From Halobacillus salinarum (lineage in GTDB: Bacteria > Bacillota > Bacilli > Bacillales > Halobacillaceae): DNA of 64,000 nucleotides. Positions 10,490 through 18,647 of the stretch are shown piece by piece. Position 1 is the first letter of the stretch; each line of letters starts with the position of its first letter. Under the pieces are notes generated by a model. The model saw only the letters and a list, made by a program, of their open reading frames with translations. It had not been told where the DNA came from and searched no databases. The stretch spans positions 2,232,001-2,296,000 of the forward strand of contig NZ_CP095073.1 in NCBI RefSeq assembly GCF_022919095.1. The letters run 5' to 3'. The position numbers were made by a program, and so were the translations under genes.

Positions 10490-10911
10490 TTGTAGTTTCA
10501 CATGAGACTAGCAGGTCTCCAAGAGAGTTTCTGAAATTACTGGTACAGGAGCAGGTCACCGTTCTAAATCAGACCCCGTCCGCTTTTTACCAATTCATTC
10601 AGGCAGACCGTGAGAACCACGAGCTTGGTAAGAGGCTCTCTTTAAGATACGTCATTTTTGGAGGGGAAGCATTAGATTTAAAGAGACTTGAGGAGTGGTA
10701 TAAGCATCATCCACAAAATGCTCCACGGCTCATTAACATGTATGGGATTACTGAAACAACAGTCCATGTCAGCTATTTGGAACTGGATCAGTCTCTGGTG
10801 GCTGAAAATGCAAACAGCTTGATAGGCGTTGGAATTCCAGATCTTTCTGTGTACGTACTGGATGATTTTCTGAATCCTGTTCCCCCGGTGTTGTCGGAGA
10901 GATGTATGTAG
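10459..10911 (+). CDS. dhbF: DhbF segment 2: middle of A(Thr)
   Basis: This frame continues A2 after the first shift, with RLVVVSHETSRSP, the QTPSAFY pocket segment, FGGEAL and NMYGITETTVH. It ends in LNPVPPV when C5G2 at 10882-10888 shifts the frame. It has no ribosome binding site of its own and is not an independent gene. Confidence 0.75.
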   Translation: MGTAASWGRLVVVSHETSRSPREFLKLLVQEQVTVLNQTPSAFYQFIQADRENHELGKRLSLRYVIFGGEALDLKRLEEWYKHHPQNAPRLINMYGITETTVHVSYLELDQSLVAENANSLIGVGIPDLSVYVLDDFLNPVPPVLSERCM

Positions 10912-10936
10912 CTGGAGGGGGCTGGCTCGCGGTTAT

Positions 10937-11512
10937 TTGGGTAGACCTGATATTACAGCTGACAGATTTGTAGCTGATCCTTTCGGAAAATCTGGTAATC
11001 GGATGTACAGAACAGGTGATTTAGCACGGTGGCGGGAAGATGGGACTCTTGATTACATCGGCCGGGCTGATCATCAAATTAAGATTAGGGGATTCCGGAT
11101 CGAGTTAGGAGAAATTGAAGGAGTCCTTACAAGTCATGAAAACGTAAAACATGCGGCTGTCATGGTTAGGGAAGATCAAAAGGACGACCAGCGGCTGGTG
11201 GCTTACGTCGTATTGCATCAGGAAGATCGCACCGAGGTGAAAGATTTACGCAGGTTTATGGCGGAGAGGCTTCCTTCTTATATGCTGCCGGGTTCCATGC
11301 AGACGATTGATCACATGCCTTTAACCGAGAATGGAAAGCTCAATAAGCAAGCATTGCCTGCTCCTGATTTTGCTGTGAACTTAACAGACAGGGGGCCAAG
11401 AACGCCAAAAGAAGAAGTGCTTTGTGATTTATTTATGGATATTCTCAACCTGCGCCATGTTGGGATTGATGATGGATTTTTTGACCTTGGGGCCATTCCC
11501 TGCTTGCCGTAA
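10937..11512 (+). CDS. dhbF: DhbF segment 3: end of A(Thr) and start of PCP2
   Basis: This frame carries adenylation motifs A7-A10 ([32 protein letters not shown]) and the beginning of PCP2 ([11 protein letters not shown]). It stops where G4 at 11489-11492 breaks the GGHS phosphopantetheine motif. It is part of dhbF, not a separate gene. Confidence 0.75.
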   Translation: MGRPDITADRFVADPFGKSGNRMYRTGDLARWREDGTLDYIGRADHQIKIRGFRIELGEIEGVLTSHENVKHAAVMVREDQKDDQRLVAYVVLHQEDRTEVKDLRRFMAERLPSYMLPGSMQTIDHMPLTENGKLNKQALPAPDFAVNLTDRGPRTPKEEVLCDLFMDILNLRHVGIDDGFFDLGAIPCLP

Positions 11513-11514
11513 GG

Positions 11515-11844
11515 TTGATGACGAAGATCCGGGAATCCTTTGGCAAAGAATTGAGTATTGGAAGTCTATTCGATGCGCCGACCGTTGCTGGTCTTGCTGA
11601 AAGGCTGGAAAGTGGAGGGAACCCATCTGCCCTTGATGTACTCCTTCCTATCAGGGAAAACGGCAAAGAAGCGCCGCTGTTTTGTGTGCACCCCGCCGGT
11701 GGTTTGAGTTGGTGCTATGCAGGACTCATGAAGGAACTCGGTAGAGATTATCCGATCTATGGTCTACAGGCACGGGGATATCTGAACAAGAAAAGATGCC
11801 GCAATCCATTGATGATATGGCTGCAGATTACATCAAACAAATGA
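11515..11844 (+). CDS. dhbF: DhbF segment 4: end of PCP2 and start of thioesterase
   Basis: This frame continues PCP2 ([22 protein letters not shown]) and enters the thioesterase domain ([15 protein letters not shown]). G4 at 11774-11777 breaks it in the segment that should read QARGISEQ. It is part of dhbF. Confidence 0.7.
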   Translation: MMTKIRESFGKELSIGSLFDAPTVAGLAERLESGGNPSALDVLLPIRENGKEAPLFCVHPAGGLSWCYAGLMKELGRDYPIYGLQARGYLNKKRCRNPLMIWLQITSNK

Positions 11845-12419
11845 AGAAAATACAGCCGGCCGGTCCTTACTACCTCCTTGGCTGGTCCTTAGGAGGAAAT
11901 GTCATTCACGCGATGGCCACGCAATTGCAAAGCCAAAGCGAAGAAATTGGTTTAGTGGCTATGCTTGATGCTTATCCGAGTCACTATCTTCCCATTAAGA
12001 GTGCTCCAGATGATGAAGAAGCTCTCATCGCACTACTGGCACTCGGAGGCTATGATCCAGATAGTTTAGGAGACAAAAAACTGGATATGGAAAATGCTGT
12101 AGAAATTCTTCGAAGTGATGGCAGTGCATTGGCGAGTCTGGATGATGAAACCATTTATAATCTCAAAGAAACCTATGCCAACTCCGTTCGCATATTAAGT
12201 GAATATAAACCAAAGGCGTTTGCAGGAAATGTATTATTTTTCCGGTCAACCATTATCCCTGAATGGTTTGAACCGATTGAAACAGAAACATGGACTCCTT
12301 ATATCACTGGGACTCTGCAACAGTATGATATTGACTGCCGTCATAAAGATATGTGCCAGCCTGGACCGCTTAAAAAAATTGGAAGCATCCTTGCTGAGCA
12401 ATTGAAGCAAATTCAATAG
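11796..12419 (+). CDS. dhbF: DhbF segment 5: thioesterase domain
   Basis: This frame carries the rest of the type I thioesterase with the nucleophile elbow GWSLGG and a C-terminal His in [10 protein letters not shown]. In intact DhbF this domain trimerises and cyclises DHB-Gly-Thr to bacillibactin. The ATG at 11796 is internal to the domain, so this is not a free-standing type II thioesterase. Confidence 0.75.
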   Translation: MPQSIDDMAADYIKQMKKIQPAGPYYLLGWSLGGNVIHAMATQLQSQSEEIGLVAMLDAYPSHYLPIKSAPDDEEALIALLALGGYDPDSLGDKKLDMENAVEILRSDGSALASLDDETIYNLKETYANSVRILSEYKPKAFAGNVLFFRSTIIPEWFEPIETETWTPYITGTLQQYDIDCRHKDMCQPGPLKKIGSILAEQLKQIQ

Positions 12420-12437
12420 AAGGAAGGAGTGAAGGGG

Positions 12438-12659
12438 ATGAGTAACCCTTTTGAAAATGAAGCATCAGACTACCTGGTATTGATCAATGAGGAAGGCCAG
12501 TATTCGCTCTGGCCAGCCTTTATTGACGTACCATCCGGATGGGAAATCGTTTATGGAAAGGAATCGCGGGATAAATGTCTCCATTTTATTTCAACAAATT
12601 GGAAAGATATGATTCCTGCTCGTTTGAAGCGTGTTGAAGTAACAACGCCAGGGAAATAA
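12438..12659 (+). CDS. MbtH-like protein
   Basis: MbtH-like proteins bind NRPS adenylation domains and are often needed for their solubility or activity. The 73 residues show the family signature: N-P-F near the start, [20 protein letters not shown] and the closing W-x-D-x-x-P-A-R-L. An in-frame GTG lies at 12429, but the ATG at 12438 has AAGGAG eight bases upstream. It follows dhbF by 18 bases and the MFS gene starts two bases after it, so it most likely serves the two DhbF adenylation domains. Confidence 0.92.
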   Translation: MSNPFENEASDYLVLINEEGQYSLWPAFIDVPSGWEIVYGKESRDKCLHFISTNWKDMIPARLKRVEVTTPGK

Positions 12660-12660
12660 C

Positions 12661-14061
12661 ATGAAATTACTGTCCAATCAAAAAGCTGTGGTTGGTTTTA
12701 TCTATGTGATTGCTATGTTTATGTCAGCATTAGATGCAACCATTATCAATGTTGCACTGCCTACTATTGCTGCAGATCTTCGTGTTGCGCCTTCACAAGC
12801 TGGTTCTGTGAATATCGGTTACTTGATCAGCCTTGCCATGTTTCTCCCTGCTGTGGGATGGCTTGGAGACCGATTTGGAACGAAACGGGTGTTTTTAGGG
12901 GCTTTAAGTATATTTACACTGGCTTCTATTTTGTGCGGTTTTTCAGATTCTTTGATCATATTAACTATTTTTCGTGTTGTCCAAGGAATTGGCGCTGGAT
13001 TGTTAACACCGACAGGGATGGCTATTCTATTTCGGACCTTTTCTCATGAGGAGCGTCCAAAAGTATCACGGATGCTGGTCGTTCCTATTGCACTGGCCCC
13101 CGCCTTAGGCCCCGTTATCGGAGGAGTATTTGTCGACCAGCTTTCCTGGCGCTGGGTATTCTTTATCAATATTCCTTTTGGCACACTTGCTCTATTAATA
13201 GGCAGCCTTTTCCTTCACGAACAAGTCAAATCAATAGCAAAAACATTTGATATAAAAGGTTTTTTCCTATCTATTTCAGGATTTGGCCTGTTTGTATATG
13301 CCCTTGTTCAAGGACCTGCCCTTGGCTGGTATTCCCCCCTTGTTTTGGTTACAGGAGCTTTTGGGCTTATCCTGTTGGTCACACTTGGAATAGTAGAATC
13401 ACGTATCGACCAGCCGATTCTAGAGTTGAGATTATTGAAAGAACCGTCTTTTCGCTATATGAGTATGATTGCTTTATTCACTGCTGCAGCATTACTAGGG
13501 ATGCTTTATGTCTTTCCTCTTATGTATCAAAATGCTTTAGATAAATCGGCTTTAGATACAGGTCTTACTTCCTTCCCGGAAGCCATTGGACTGATGGCAG
13601 CTTCACAGCTAATGCCTTGGACGATGAAGAGATTAGGCACGCGTAAATTACTGCTCGTATCTTTAACAGCTTCCTTTTTCACGTTTCTTTTACTAACGAT
13701 TGCTGTATCATCCGATCCTTGGTTAGTGAGGATGTTAATGTTCAGCGTAGGATTTTGTTTAGGACATGCAGTTGGAGCCTCACAAATAACAGCCTTTGCT
13801 AACATAACACCATCACAAATGAGTAGAGCCACGACCTTGTTTCAAGTGCAGAATCGTTTAGGATCAGTTCTTGGGGTAGCGATTCTTTCGAGTGTACTAA
13901 GTATGAATAAGAGTGTGAATGTCAGCTTCCATAGTTACCAATGGGCGATGGGAGGAGCATCCTTATTTTTACTTCTTTCTTTTGTTACCGCTATGAAATA
14001 TAAAGAAGAAAAAGCTGAACGCAAGCAGTCGGCTGCAGAAAACGTCCAAGCTGCTAAATAA
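12661..14061 (+). CDS. MFS transporter (DHA2, 14-TM), probable bacillibactin exporter
   Basis: This 466-residue membrane protein has the EmrB/QacA-type signature: SALDATIINVALPTI in helix 1, the loop motif GWLGDRFGTKRVF between helices 2 and 3, and RVVQGIGAGLLTPTG in helix 4. About 14 hydrophobic segments are visible. Members export drugs and siderophores by proton antiport. Its place between mbtH and the phosphopantetheinyl transferase gene makes bacillibactin export the likely job; that substrate is inferred from context. It starts two bases after the mbtH-like stop codon. Confidence 0.85.
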   Translation: MKLLSNQKAVVGFIYVIAMFMSALDATIINVALPTIAADLRVAPSQAGSVNIGYLISLAMFLPAVGWLGDRFGTKRVFLGALSIFTLASILCGFSDSLIILTIFRVVQGIGAGLLTPTGMAILFRTFSHEERPKVSRMLVVPIALAPALGPVIGGVFVDQLSWRWVFFINIPFGTLALLIGSLFLHEQVKSIAKTFDIKGFFLSISGFGLFVYALVQGPALGWYSPLVLVTGAFGLILLVTLGIVESRIDQPILELRLLKEPSFRYMSMIALFTAAALLGMLYVFPLMYQNALDKSALDTGLTSFPEAIGLMAASQLMPWTMKRLGTRKLLLVSLTASFFTFLLLTIAVSSDPWLVRMLMFSVGFCLGHAVGASQITAFANITPSQMSRATTLFQVQNRLGSVLGVAILSSVLSMNKSVNVSFHSYQWAMGGASLFLLLSFVTAMKYKEEKAERKQSAAENVQAAK

Positions 14062-14070
14062 AAGGAATGG

Positions 14071-14790
14071 ATGGTGAAAGAAAAATTGATGAAAGTACTC
14101 CTTTGCCCCCTCCCTGAGCGGAGAAGTAAAAATGAACTACATGAACTTCTGCGGTTTGTTGACGAGGACAAAAGGAGAAACGTTCAAAGGTTGTTTCGTC
14201 TAGAGGATGCTTACCGCAGCCTGATTGGTGAATTAATCGTAAGGATGGAGTGTCGGCACGTCCAAAGTTTAAGTAATCAACACGTGGGTGTACAGAGAAA
14301 TGAATTTGGAAAACCCTATATTCGCGGATGTCCTGCTTTTCATTTTAACATTTCGCATTCGGGGAATTGGATTGCAGCTGTGGTAGATGATCACCCGGCA
14401 GGGATCGATATTGAAAAAATTCTTCCTTTGGATCGTGAGTTTATGGCCCGTGTATTAACGAAAACAGAAGGTCAGCAACAATGCGGAAGTAGACGACCTT
14501 TGGAGTACTTTTATGAAGTCTGGACAGCGAAAGAAAGCTATCTGAAAGCGACTGGGAAGGGATTGTACGTCCCGATGGAATCGATTACTATTGAAAGGCT
14601 TTCTATAGATACCTACCAGGTAAATGATCTAACTAACGGAAAGAAGAGCTTTGGAAAGCTGTGTCAAATAGACAAACAACATAAATTGGCTGTCACTTCA
14701 ATTGATCATCAATTTAATCTTCAGATCAACAGGCTGTCTTTTCCTGAACTAATCGCCCAATTTCAAAAACAAGACGAATTTACGACCTAA
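14071..14790 (+). CDS. sfp: 4'-phosphopantetheinyl transferase, Sfp type
   Basis: This enzyme transfers phosphopantetheine from CoA to the carrier-protein serines of DhbB and DhbF. The 239-residue protein has the Sfp-family motifs FHFNISHSG, the Mg-binding GIDIEKI and FYEVWTAKESYLKATGKG with Trp-x-x-Lys-Glu. AAAGG lies just upstream of the ATG. In many Bacillus genomes the transferase gene lies apart from dhb; here it is inside the operon, so carrier priming would be induced together with the synthetase. Confidence 0.93.
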   Translation: MVKEKLMKVLLCPLPERRSKNELHELLRFVDEDKRRNVQRLFRLEDAYRSLIGELIVRMECRHVQSLSNQHVGVQRNEFGKPYIRGCPAFHFNISHSGNWIAAVVDDHPAGIDIEKILPLDREFMARVLTKTEGQQQCGSRRPLEYFYEVWTAKESYLKATGKGLYVPMESITIERLSIDTYQVNDLTNGKKSFGKLCQIDKQHKLAVTSIDHQFNLQINRLSFPELIAQFQKQDEFTT

Positions 14791-14816
14791 TATAGAATGA
14801 AGCGGAGAGATTTTTA

Positions 14817-15152
14817 ATGTTTATACAAATGAGAAGAAGTGTAGTTACGGAAGGAAATTCAGAAGATGTGGTCGAGCGGTTTACAAGGAAAGGAGTGATC
14901 GAAGAACAGGAGGGGTTTATTGACCTATCTGTCATGGTGAAAAAAGCAAACAGAGGAAATGAAGAAGTCATTATCATGATTCGCTGGGAATCAGAAGCTT
15001 ACTGGCAACAGTGGGAGAGGAGCGAAGCTCATCTGGCGGGACACCGAGCCAGTCGTGGACAGCCAAAACCAGAGTACATCGTAAGCTCTGAATCCGCTTT
15101 ATACCATGTCAAAGCCGTGAAAACAAAATCAATCGAAAAAGAAAGGAGATGA
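14817..15152 (+). CDS. hmoA: Heme-degrading monooxygenase, HmoA/IsdG type
   Basis: The 111-residue protein matches the antibiotic-biosynthesis-monooxygenase fold and closely resembles Bacillus HmoA in MIRWESE, the W-E-x-S-x-A-H segment and [10 protein letters not shown]. Trp66 and His76 have the spacing of the catalytic Trp/His pair of IsdG enzymes; the usual Asn near residue 7 is Arg here. HmoA-type enzymes open heme to release iron, which fits a Fur-controlled siderophore operon. GGAGAG precedes the ATG. Its last codons overlap the first possible start of the DAHP synthase. Confidence 0.8.
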   Translation: MFIQMRRSVVTEGNSEDVVERFTRKGVIEEQEGFIDLSVMVKKANRGNEEVIIMIRWESEAYWQQWERSEAHLAGHRASRGQPKPEYIVSSESALYHVKAVKTKSIEKERR

Positions 15153-15157
15153 AGGCA

Positions 15158-16198
15158 GTGCCAGCAGAAAGGAATCCAAAAGATGAACTCGTTAACATCA
15201 ATCATGAGCTTGCCTTCCTATTAAGAAAAAGAAGTGAACTGCTGGATGCTCAATCCGCTGAAGAGTGTAAGAGAAGAATGAAAGAAGCTGCGTCGATTTT
15301 TGATGGAGACACCTATGACGCTTTACAAGCTCTTTTGAAAGATATAGAGAAAATGCAGAGCAATACAATTAAAACTCATTCGCTTTTATATTCGAGAAAA
15401 AGCCAGCGGAAACAGACGGTGGTGGATGTCAATGGGAACCTCATAGGTGACGGGAACTGCCATTTTATTATGGGCCCATGTTCCGTTGAAAGTGTGGAAC
15501 AAGTCAATCAAACTGCCTCTGAAATGAAAAAAAGAGGTCTGCAATTATTGAGGGGAGGAGCATTTAAGCCTCGGACTTCTCCTTATGATTTTCAGGGTTT
15601 GGGGATGGAGGGGTTAAGATCGCTCTCCAAAACTGCCCGTGATCACCAAATGGCTGTCGTTACAGAAATTATGAGTCCCTCTCAGCTGGAGGAAGCTTAT
15701 GACTTATTGGACGTCATCCAAATTGGAGCAAGAAACATGCAGAATTTTGAGCTTCTTAAAGCTGTGGGACGGACGGGTAAACCTGTATTGCTGAAACGAG
15801 GGCTTGCAGCCACTATAAAAGAATTTATGTTGGCAGCTGAATATATACTGCGGGAAGGGAATAACCACGTTATTCTATGTGAACGGGGCATTCGTACATT
15901 TGGTACGGAAACAAGAAATACTCTCGATATTTCATCCGTTCCAATTCTAAAGCAGGAAACACATCTTCCTGTAATCGTAGACGTCGCACACTCTACAGGA
16001 CGAAAGGATCTATTTATCCCTGCTGCGAAAGCGGCCGTTGCGATCGGAGCTGATGGGGTTATGGCTGAAGTACATCCAAATCCGGTATCTGCTCTTTCGG
16101 ACGCTGGGCAGCAAATGAATCATCAAGAGTTCCACGATTTCATGGATGCCATGGAACATTTCTTAACCCCAAAAACCTTAGCGGCTATCCACCAATAA
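15158..16198 (+). CDS. aroA: DAHP synthase with degenerate chorismate mutase-like N-terminus
   Basis: The C-terminal part (from about residue 95) is a complete 3-deoxy-7-phosphoheptulonate synthase of the AroA/KDO8P type: [63 protein letters not shown] and MAEVHPNP. It condenses PEP and erythrose-4-phosphate, the entry to chorismate. The first 90 residues align in place with the AroQ chorismate mutase domain of B. subtilis AroA but are shorter and lack its V-x-x-I-G-x-x-K and R-E-R catalytic stretches, so mutase activity is doubtful. The ATG at 15149 touches AAGGAG; the GTG at 15158 is better spaced. It probably supplies chorismate for DhbC. Confidence 0.88.
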   Translation: MPAERNPKDELVNINHELAFLLRKRSELLDAQSAEECKRRMKEAASIFDGDTYDALQALLKDIEKMQSNTIKTHSLLYSRKSQRKQTVVDVNGNLIGDGNCHFIMGPCSVESVEQVNQTASEMKKRGLQLLRGGAFKPRTSPYDFQGLGMEGLRSLSKTARDHQMAVVTEIMSPSQLEEAYDLLDVIQIGARNMQNFELLKAVGRTGKPVLLKRGLAATIKEFMLAAEYILREGNNHVILCERGIRTFGTETRNTLDISSVPILKQETHLPVIVDVAHSTGRKDLFIPAAKAAVAIGADGVMAEVHPNPVSALSDAGQQMNHQEFHDFMDAMEHFLTPKTLAAIHQ

Positions 16199-16213
16199 AG
16201 AATCATTTTTTCT

Positions 16214-16246
16214 AAGCATGAGTGACGTTCACTCATGCTTTCTTTA
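16214..16246 (+). terminator. Terminator of the bacillibactin operon
   Basis: AAGCATGAGTGA (16214-16225) pairs perfectly with 16229-16240 around a three-base loop. A T-rich tail follows. It lies 15 bases after the DAHP synthase stop codon. Confidence 0.8.
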
Positions 16247-16320
16247 TGTTACGATATCAAGGAAAACAGATTTGGAAATCAGAAGTTAATGAATTTTGTG
16301 GCATAAGGATAGGGTGAATA

Positions 16321-16358
16321 ATGAAAACAGCTGCCATTGCTGGCAGCTTCTGTTTTCA
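16321..16358 (-). terminator. Hairpin terminator after the ring-cleaving dioxygenase gene
   Basis: AGCTGCCA and TGGCAGCT form the core stem, extended by GAAAAC/GTTTTC arms with a small bulge. It sits directly after the stop codon of the minus-strand gene and could also act on plus-strand read-through. Confidence 0.6.
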
Positions 16359-17342
16359 TTATTCGTATTCTTTTTCCATCGGCTGATTACTTCTTACGGT
16401 ATCCATCGGCCGGACTTGTTTTTCGATTTGGGTGCGCTTGGGTTCTAATTGCGGGGGCAGAGAAAGTTTTTCGCCAAGTGTTTCGTATGGTTCATCTCCC
16501 ATAAATCCAGGACCGTCAGTGGCAAATTCGAAAAGGATTTGAGGAGCAACACTGACATAAAGGGATTCAAAATAATGCCGGTTCACGTAACCAGAAGTTC
16601 GAAATCCGAATTTAGGGATACGGTCAATCCAAGCGTCCAGCGCTTTTCTGTCTGCCACACGAAATGCTGCATGGTGAACGGTTCCGTAGCCTTGTTTAGC
16701 AGGTGAAAGCTCGTTGTTATGCTCAACCATCACTTGCGCTCCGTTTCCGCCTTCCCCAACTTCAAATAAGGCAAGGTTTTCTTGTTCAGCCACTTTTCTG
16801 AACAGCAGTACTTTTTCAAGCATTTCATGAAAGTACTGGCTGTTTTCCACTCTGATTCTCAATGGTCCGAGACCGGTGATGGCATGTTCAAATGGAATCG
16901 GGCCGTTTTTCCATGGCGTTCCTGCAGGCACACCTTTATTATTTTCATCGGAGACGAGCTCATAAGCTTGGTCATCAAAATCAGAAAAAGGCAGGATTTT
17001 TTTGCCGAATCTTTCCACAATTCCGTTGTTTTTTACGTCAAGCCGATTCATTCTTTTCAACCAGTAATCCAGGGCTGAATCATTGGGAACCCGGAAACTT
17101 GTCGTTGCGATTTCGTTTGTCCCGTGACGGCCTTTTGGTATACCGGGAAAATCAAAAAAAGTCATGTCCGTCCCCGGACTGCCTTTGTCATCCGCGAAAA
17201 ACAGATGATACGTTTGAATATCGTCCTGGTTTACGGTCTTTTTAATAAGCCGCATTCCTAAGACATACGTGAAAAATTCATAGTTTTTTTCTGCACTGCT
17301 CGTAATGGCAGTTACGTGGTGAAGACCTTTGATTTCGTTCAA
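16359..17342 (-). CDS. mhqO: Ring-cleaving dioxygenase (MhqO-like, VOC superfamily)
   Basis: This 327-residue protein has two vicinal-oxygen-chelate modules: GLHHVTAIT near residue 6 and YGTVHHAAFRV near residue 218, with a later Phe-Glu pair (ILFEFATDGPG). These supply the His-His-Glu metal site of extradiol dioxygenases and the MhqA/MhqO hydroquinone-responsive family. It starts at a TTG behind AAGGGGGAA. A MhqR-like operator lies over its promoter, which suggests induction by quinones or catechols. Catechol stress linked to the adjacent dihydroxybenzoate operon is a possibility, but only an inference. Confidence 0.8.
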   Translation of the reverse strand: MNEIKGLHHVTAITSSAEKNYEFFTYVLGMRLIKKTVNQDDIQTYHLFFADDKGSPGTDMTFFDFPGIPKGRHGTNEIATTSFRVPNDSALDYWLKRMNRLDVKNNGIVERFGKKILPFSDFDDQAYELVSDENNKGVPAGTPWKNGPIPFEHAITGLGPLRIRVENSQYFHEMLEKVLLFRKVAEQENLALFEVGEGGNGAQVMVEHNNELSPAKQGYGTVHHAAFRVADRKALDAWIDRIPKFGFRTSGYVNRHYFESLYVSVAPQILFEFATDGPGFMGDEPYETLGEKLSLPPQLEPKRTQIEKQVRPMDTVRSNQPMEKEYE

Positions 17343-17412
17343 TTGCCGTTCCCCCTTTTTGGGCAGTATACAAGCTCATACTTTCACTATACTACTATCC
17401 TACTGCGGTTAA

Positions 17413-17428
17413 ATCTTTAATTCAAGAT
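17413..17428. promoter_or_regulatory. MhqR-like operator
   Basis: ATCTTTAATTCAAGAT resembles the MhqR box as I recall it (ATCT...AATTC...AGAT): both outer ATCT/AGAT arms and the AATTC core match, while the positions flanking the core differ. It overlaps the TTGAAT -35 (minus strand, 17419-17424); TAGGAT lies 17 bases further on as a possible -10. Confidence 0.5.
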
Positions 17429-17477
17429 ATATGACCTTGGGTATCAACTGCCAGGAGGAAAAGGAGTAGATTACATT

Positions 17478-18050
17478 ATGGAATTGAATTTAGTAAGGCA
17501 CGGAGAGGGAGAGCATACATCGAATGTTCCTGCAAGTCTGCATAAAAAAGATCCACATTTAACGTCTGCGGGAAAGAAAGAGGCTGAGAAATTGAGACAT
17601 TTATATTCGCTCGAAGAAGGCGATCTCCTCTTGGCAAGTCCTTTAACTCGAACCCTTGAAACAGCATCCATATGGACAAAGGGATCAGATTGCAGGAGAG
17701 TTACAACTCCTCTCGTTGGACCCAGAATGTTTCCGCAGTTGAAAAATTGAACATCCCTTCCGTGTGATCAATTGTTGGATGTATCAGAAGTAAAAAATCG
17801 GTTTCCCAATTTTGAAATCCTACATACCGAATGGTGGCAAAGAGGAATAAATCAGGTAAAAGAGACGCTCTTTCAGCAGGCTGCCCATGAATTGCTGAAC
17901 TGGTGCAGCAAGATGCTGCTGCGTCGTGTATTTATTGTGACACATGATGGAACGATTACATCTTATCGACAAATCATTGAGAATAAGACGTATGCAAGAG
18001 ATGACTTTCCAGGAAACGCAGAAATCGTTACGCTCATCTGGCACTCGTAA
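17478..18050 (+). pseudogene. Histidine phosphatase family protein with an internal stop
   Basis: The frame begins LVRHGEGEHT, the phosphohistidine motif of the phosphoglycerate mutase-like superfamily, and includes SPLTRTLETA. A TGA at 17748-17750 interrupts it; the same frame continues with SLPCDQLLDVSEVKNRFP to a second catalytic His region (VTHDGTITSY) and ends at 18050 after about 190 codons. Relatives as I recall them have a Trp in this segment, so TGG to TGA is the simplest explanation. The gene is either inactive or affected by a sequence error. It precedes a second histidine phosphatase by 27 bases. The substrate is unknown. Confidence 0.75.
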
Positions 18051-18077
18051 AAGTAAATCCAAGGAAGTGATGAAGAA

Positions 18078-18632
18078 ATGTATACGAGTATTTATTTTGT
18101 TAGACACGCGCATTCTATCTATACTCCTGAAGAACGGGAACGACCATTATCCGTGGAAGGAACAATTATGGCAAAGAAAGTAGCTGATCGATTAGAACAG
18201 GAAGAAATCGATCGTATATTTTCCAGTCCATACAGACGTGCTGTTCAAACTATAGAAGATTTAGGAACAAGAACGGGAAAAGAAATTATGATCGAGGAGG
18301 ATTTTAAAGAAAGAAAGCTTGCTGGTAAACCTGTGGAAAATTTTCAGGATGCCGTAAAAAAGGTATGGATAAATGAACATTTCAGGTGGGCAGGCGGAGA
18401 ATCTAATGTCCAGGCGAAGAAAAGAGGCACAAAGCGATTAGAATCATTATTGGAGAAGTTCAAGGGGGAAAAGCTGGTCATCTCCACTCATGGGAACTTA
18501 ATGGTATTGATGATGAATGATTTTAATCCAGCCTTTGACTATTATTTTTGGGAGCAGCTTAGCATGCCGGACATTTATCTATGTACTTTTCAGGGCAGGG
18601 AAATGCTTTCGGCGAGAAGACTTTGGGAGTAA
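18078..18632 (+). CDS. Histidine phosphatase family protein
   Basis: This intact 184-residue member of the phosphoglycerate mutase-like superfamily has the catalytic motif FVRHAHS at residues 7-13, SSPYRRAVQT, a Glu in the middle region and the second catalytic His in VISTHGNLM. AAGGAAGTGA lies upstream of the ATG. It is a tandem neighbour, but not a close copy, of the broken phosphatase upstream. Members act on many phosphorylated metabolites; nothing here fixes the substrate. It converges with the DCC-family gene. Confidence 0.85.
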   Translation: MYTSIYFVRHAHSIYTPEERERPLSVEGTIMAKKVADRLEQEEIDRIFSSPYRRAVQTIEDLGTRTGKEIMIEEDFKERKLAGKPVENFQDAVKKVWINEHFRWAGGESNVQAKKRGTKRLESLLEKFKGEKLVISTHGNLMVLMMNDFNPAFDYYFWEQLSMPDIYLCTFQGREMLSARRLWE

Positions 18633-18647
18633 CCCTGCCCTTACGAT

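Larger units (their letters stand above)
5300..12419 (+). pseudogene. dhbF: Bacillibactin NRPS DhbF (C-A-PCP-C-A-PCP-TE), frame broken five times
   Basis: The full span encodes about 2370 residues, the normal DhbF length, in the order C (HHIAADGYG), A1, PCP1 (Ser998 in LGGHS), C2 (HHIAADGWS), A2, PCP2 and thioesterase (GWSLGG). The A1 pocket residues read D-I-L-Q-L-G-L-I-W, the glycine code; A2 reads D-F-W-N-I-G-M-V-H, the threonine code, as needed for trimeric DHB-Gly-Thr. The frame breaks at G5 10478-10482, C5G2 10882-10888, G5 10917-10921, G4 11489-11492 and G4 11774-11777. Adding one base at each restores conserved motifs (HGGRLVVV, VPPGVVGEMY, GGGLARGY, DLGGHSLL, QARGISEQ). Everything else is intact, so sequencing or assembly error is more likely than decay. 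If the breaks are real, bacillibactin assembly is lost. Confidence 0.9.

Noticed and set aside
10478-11777. Programmed frameshifting in dhbF
   Set aside because: Five sites with different sequence and no shared slippery heptamer or pseudoknot; one-base run errors explain all of them.
10459-12419. Treating the downstream dhbF frames as separate NRPS or thioesterase genes
   Set aside because: None has its own ribosome binding site and each begins inside a domain; together they rebuild one DhbF of normal length.
17748-17750. Selenocysteine or programmed read-through at the TGA
   Set aside because: No SECIS-like hairpin follows, and the position fits a Trp rather than a Cys or Sec.
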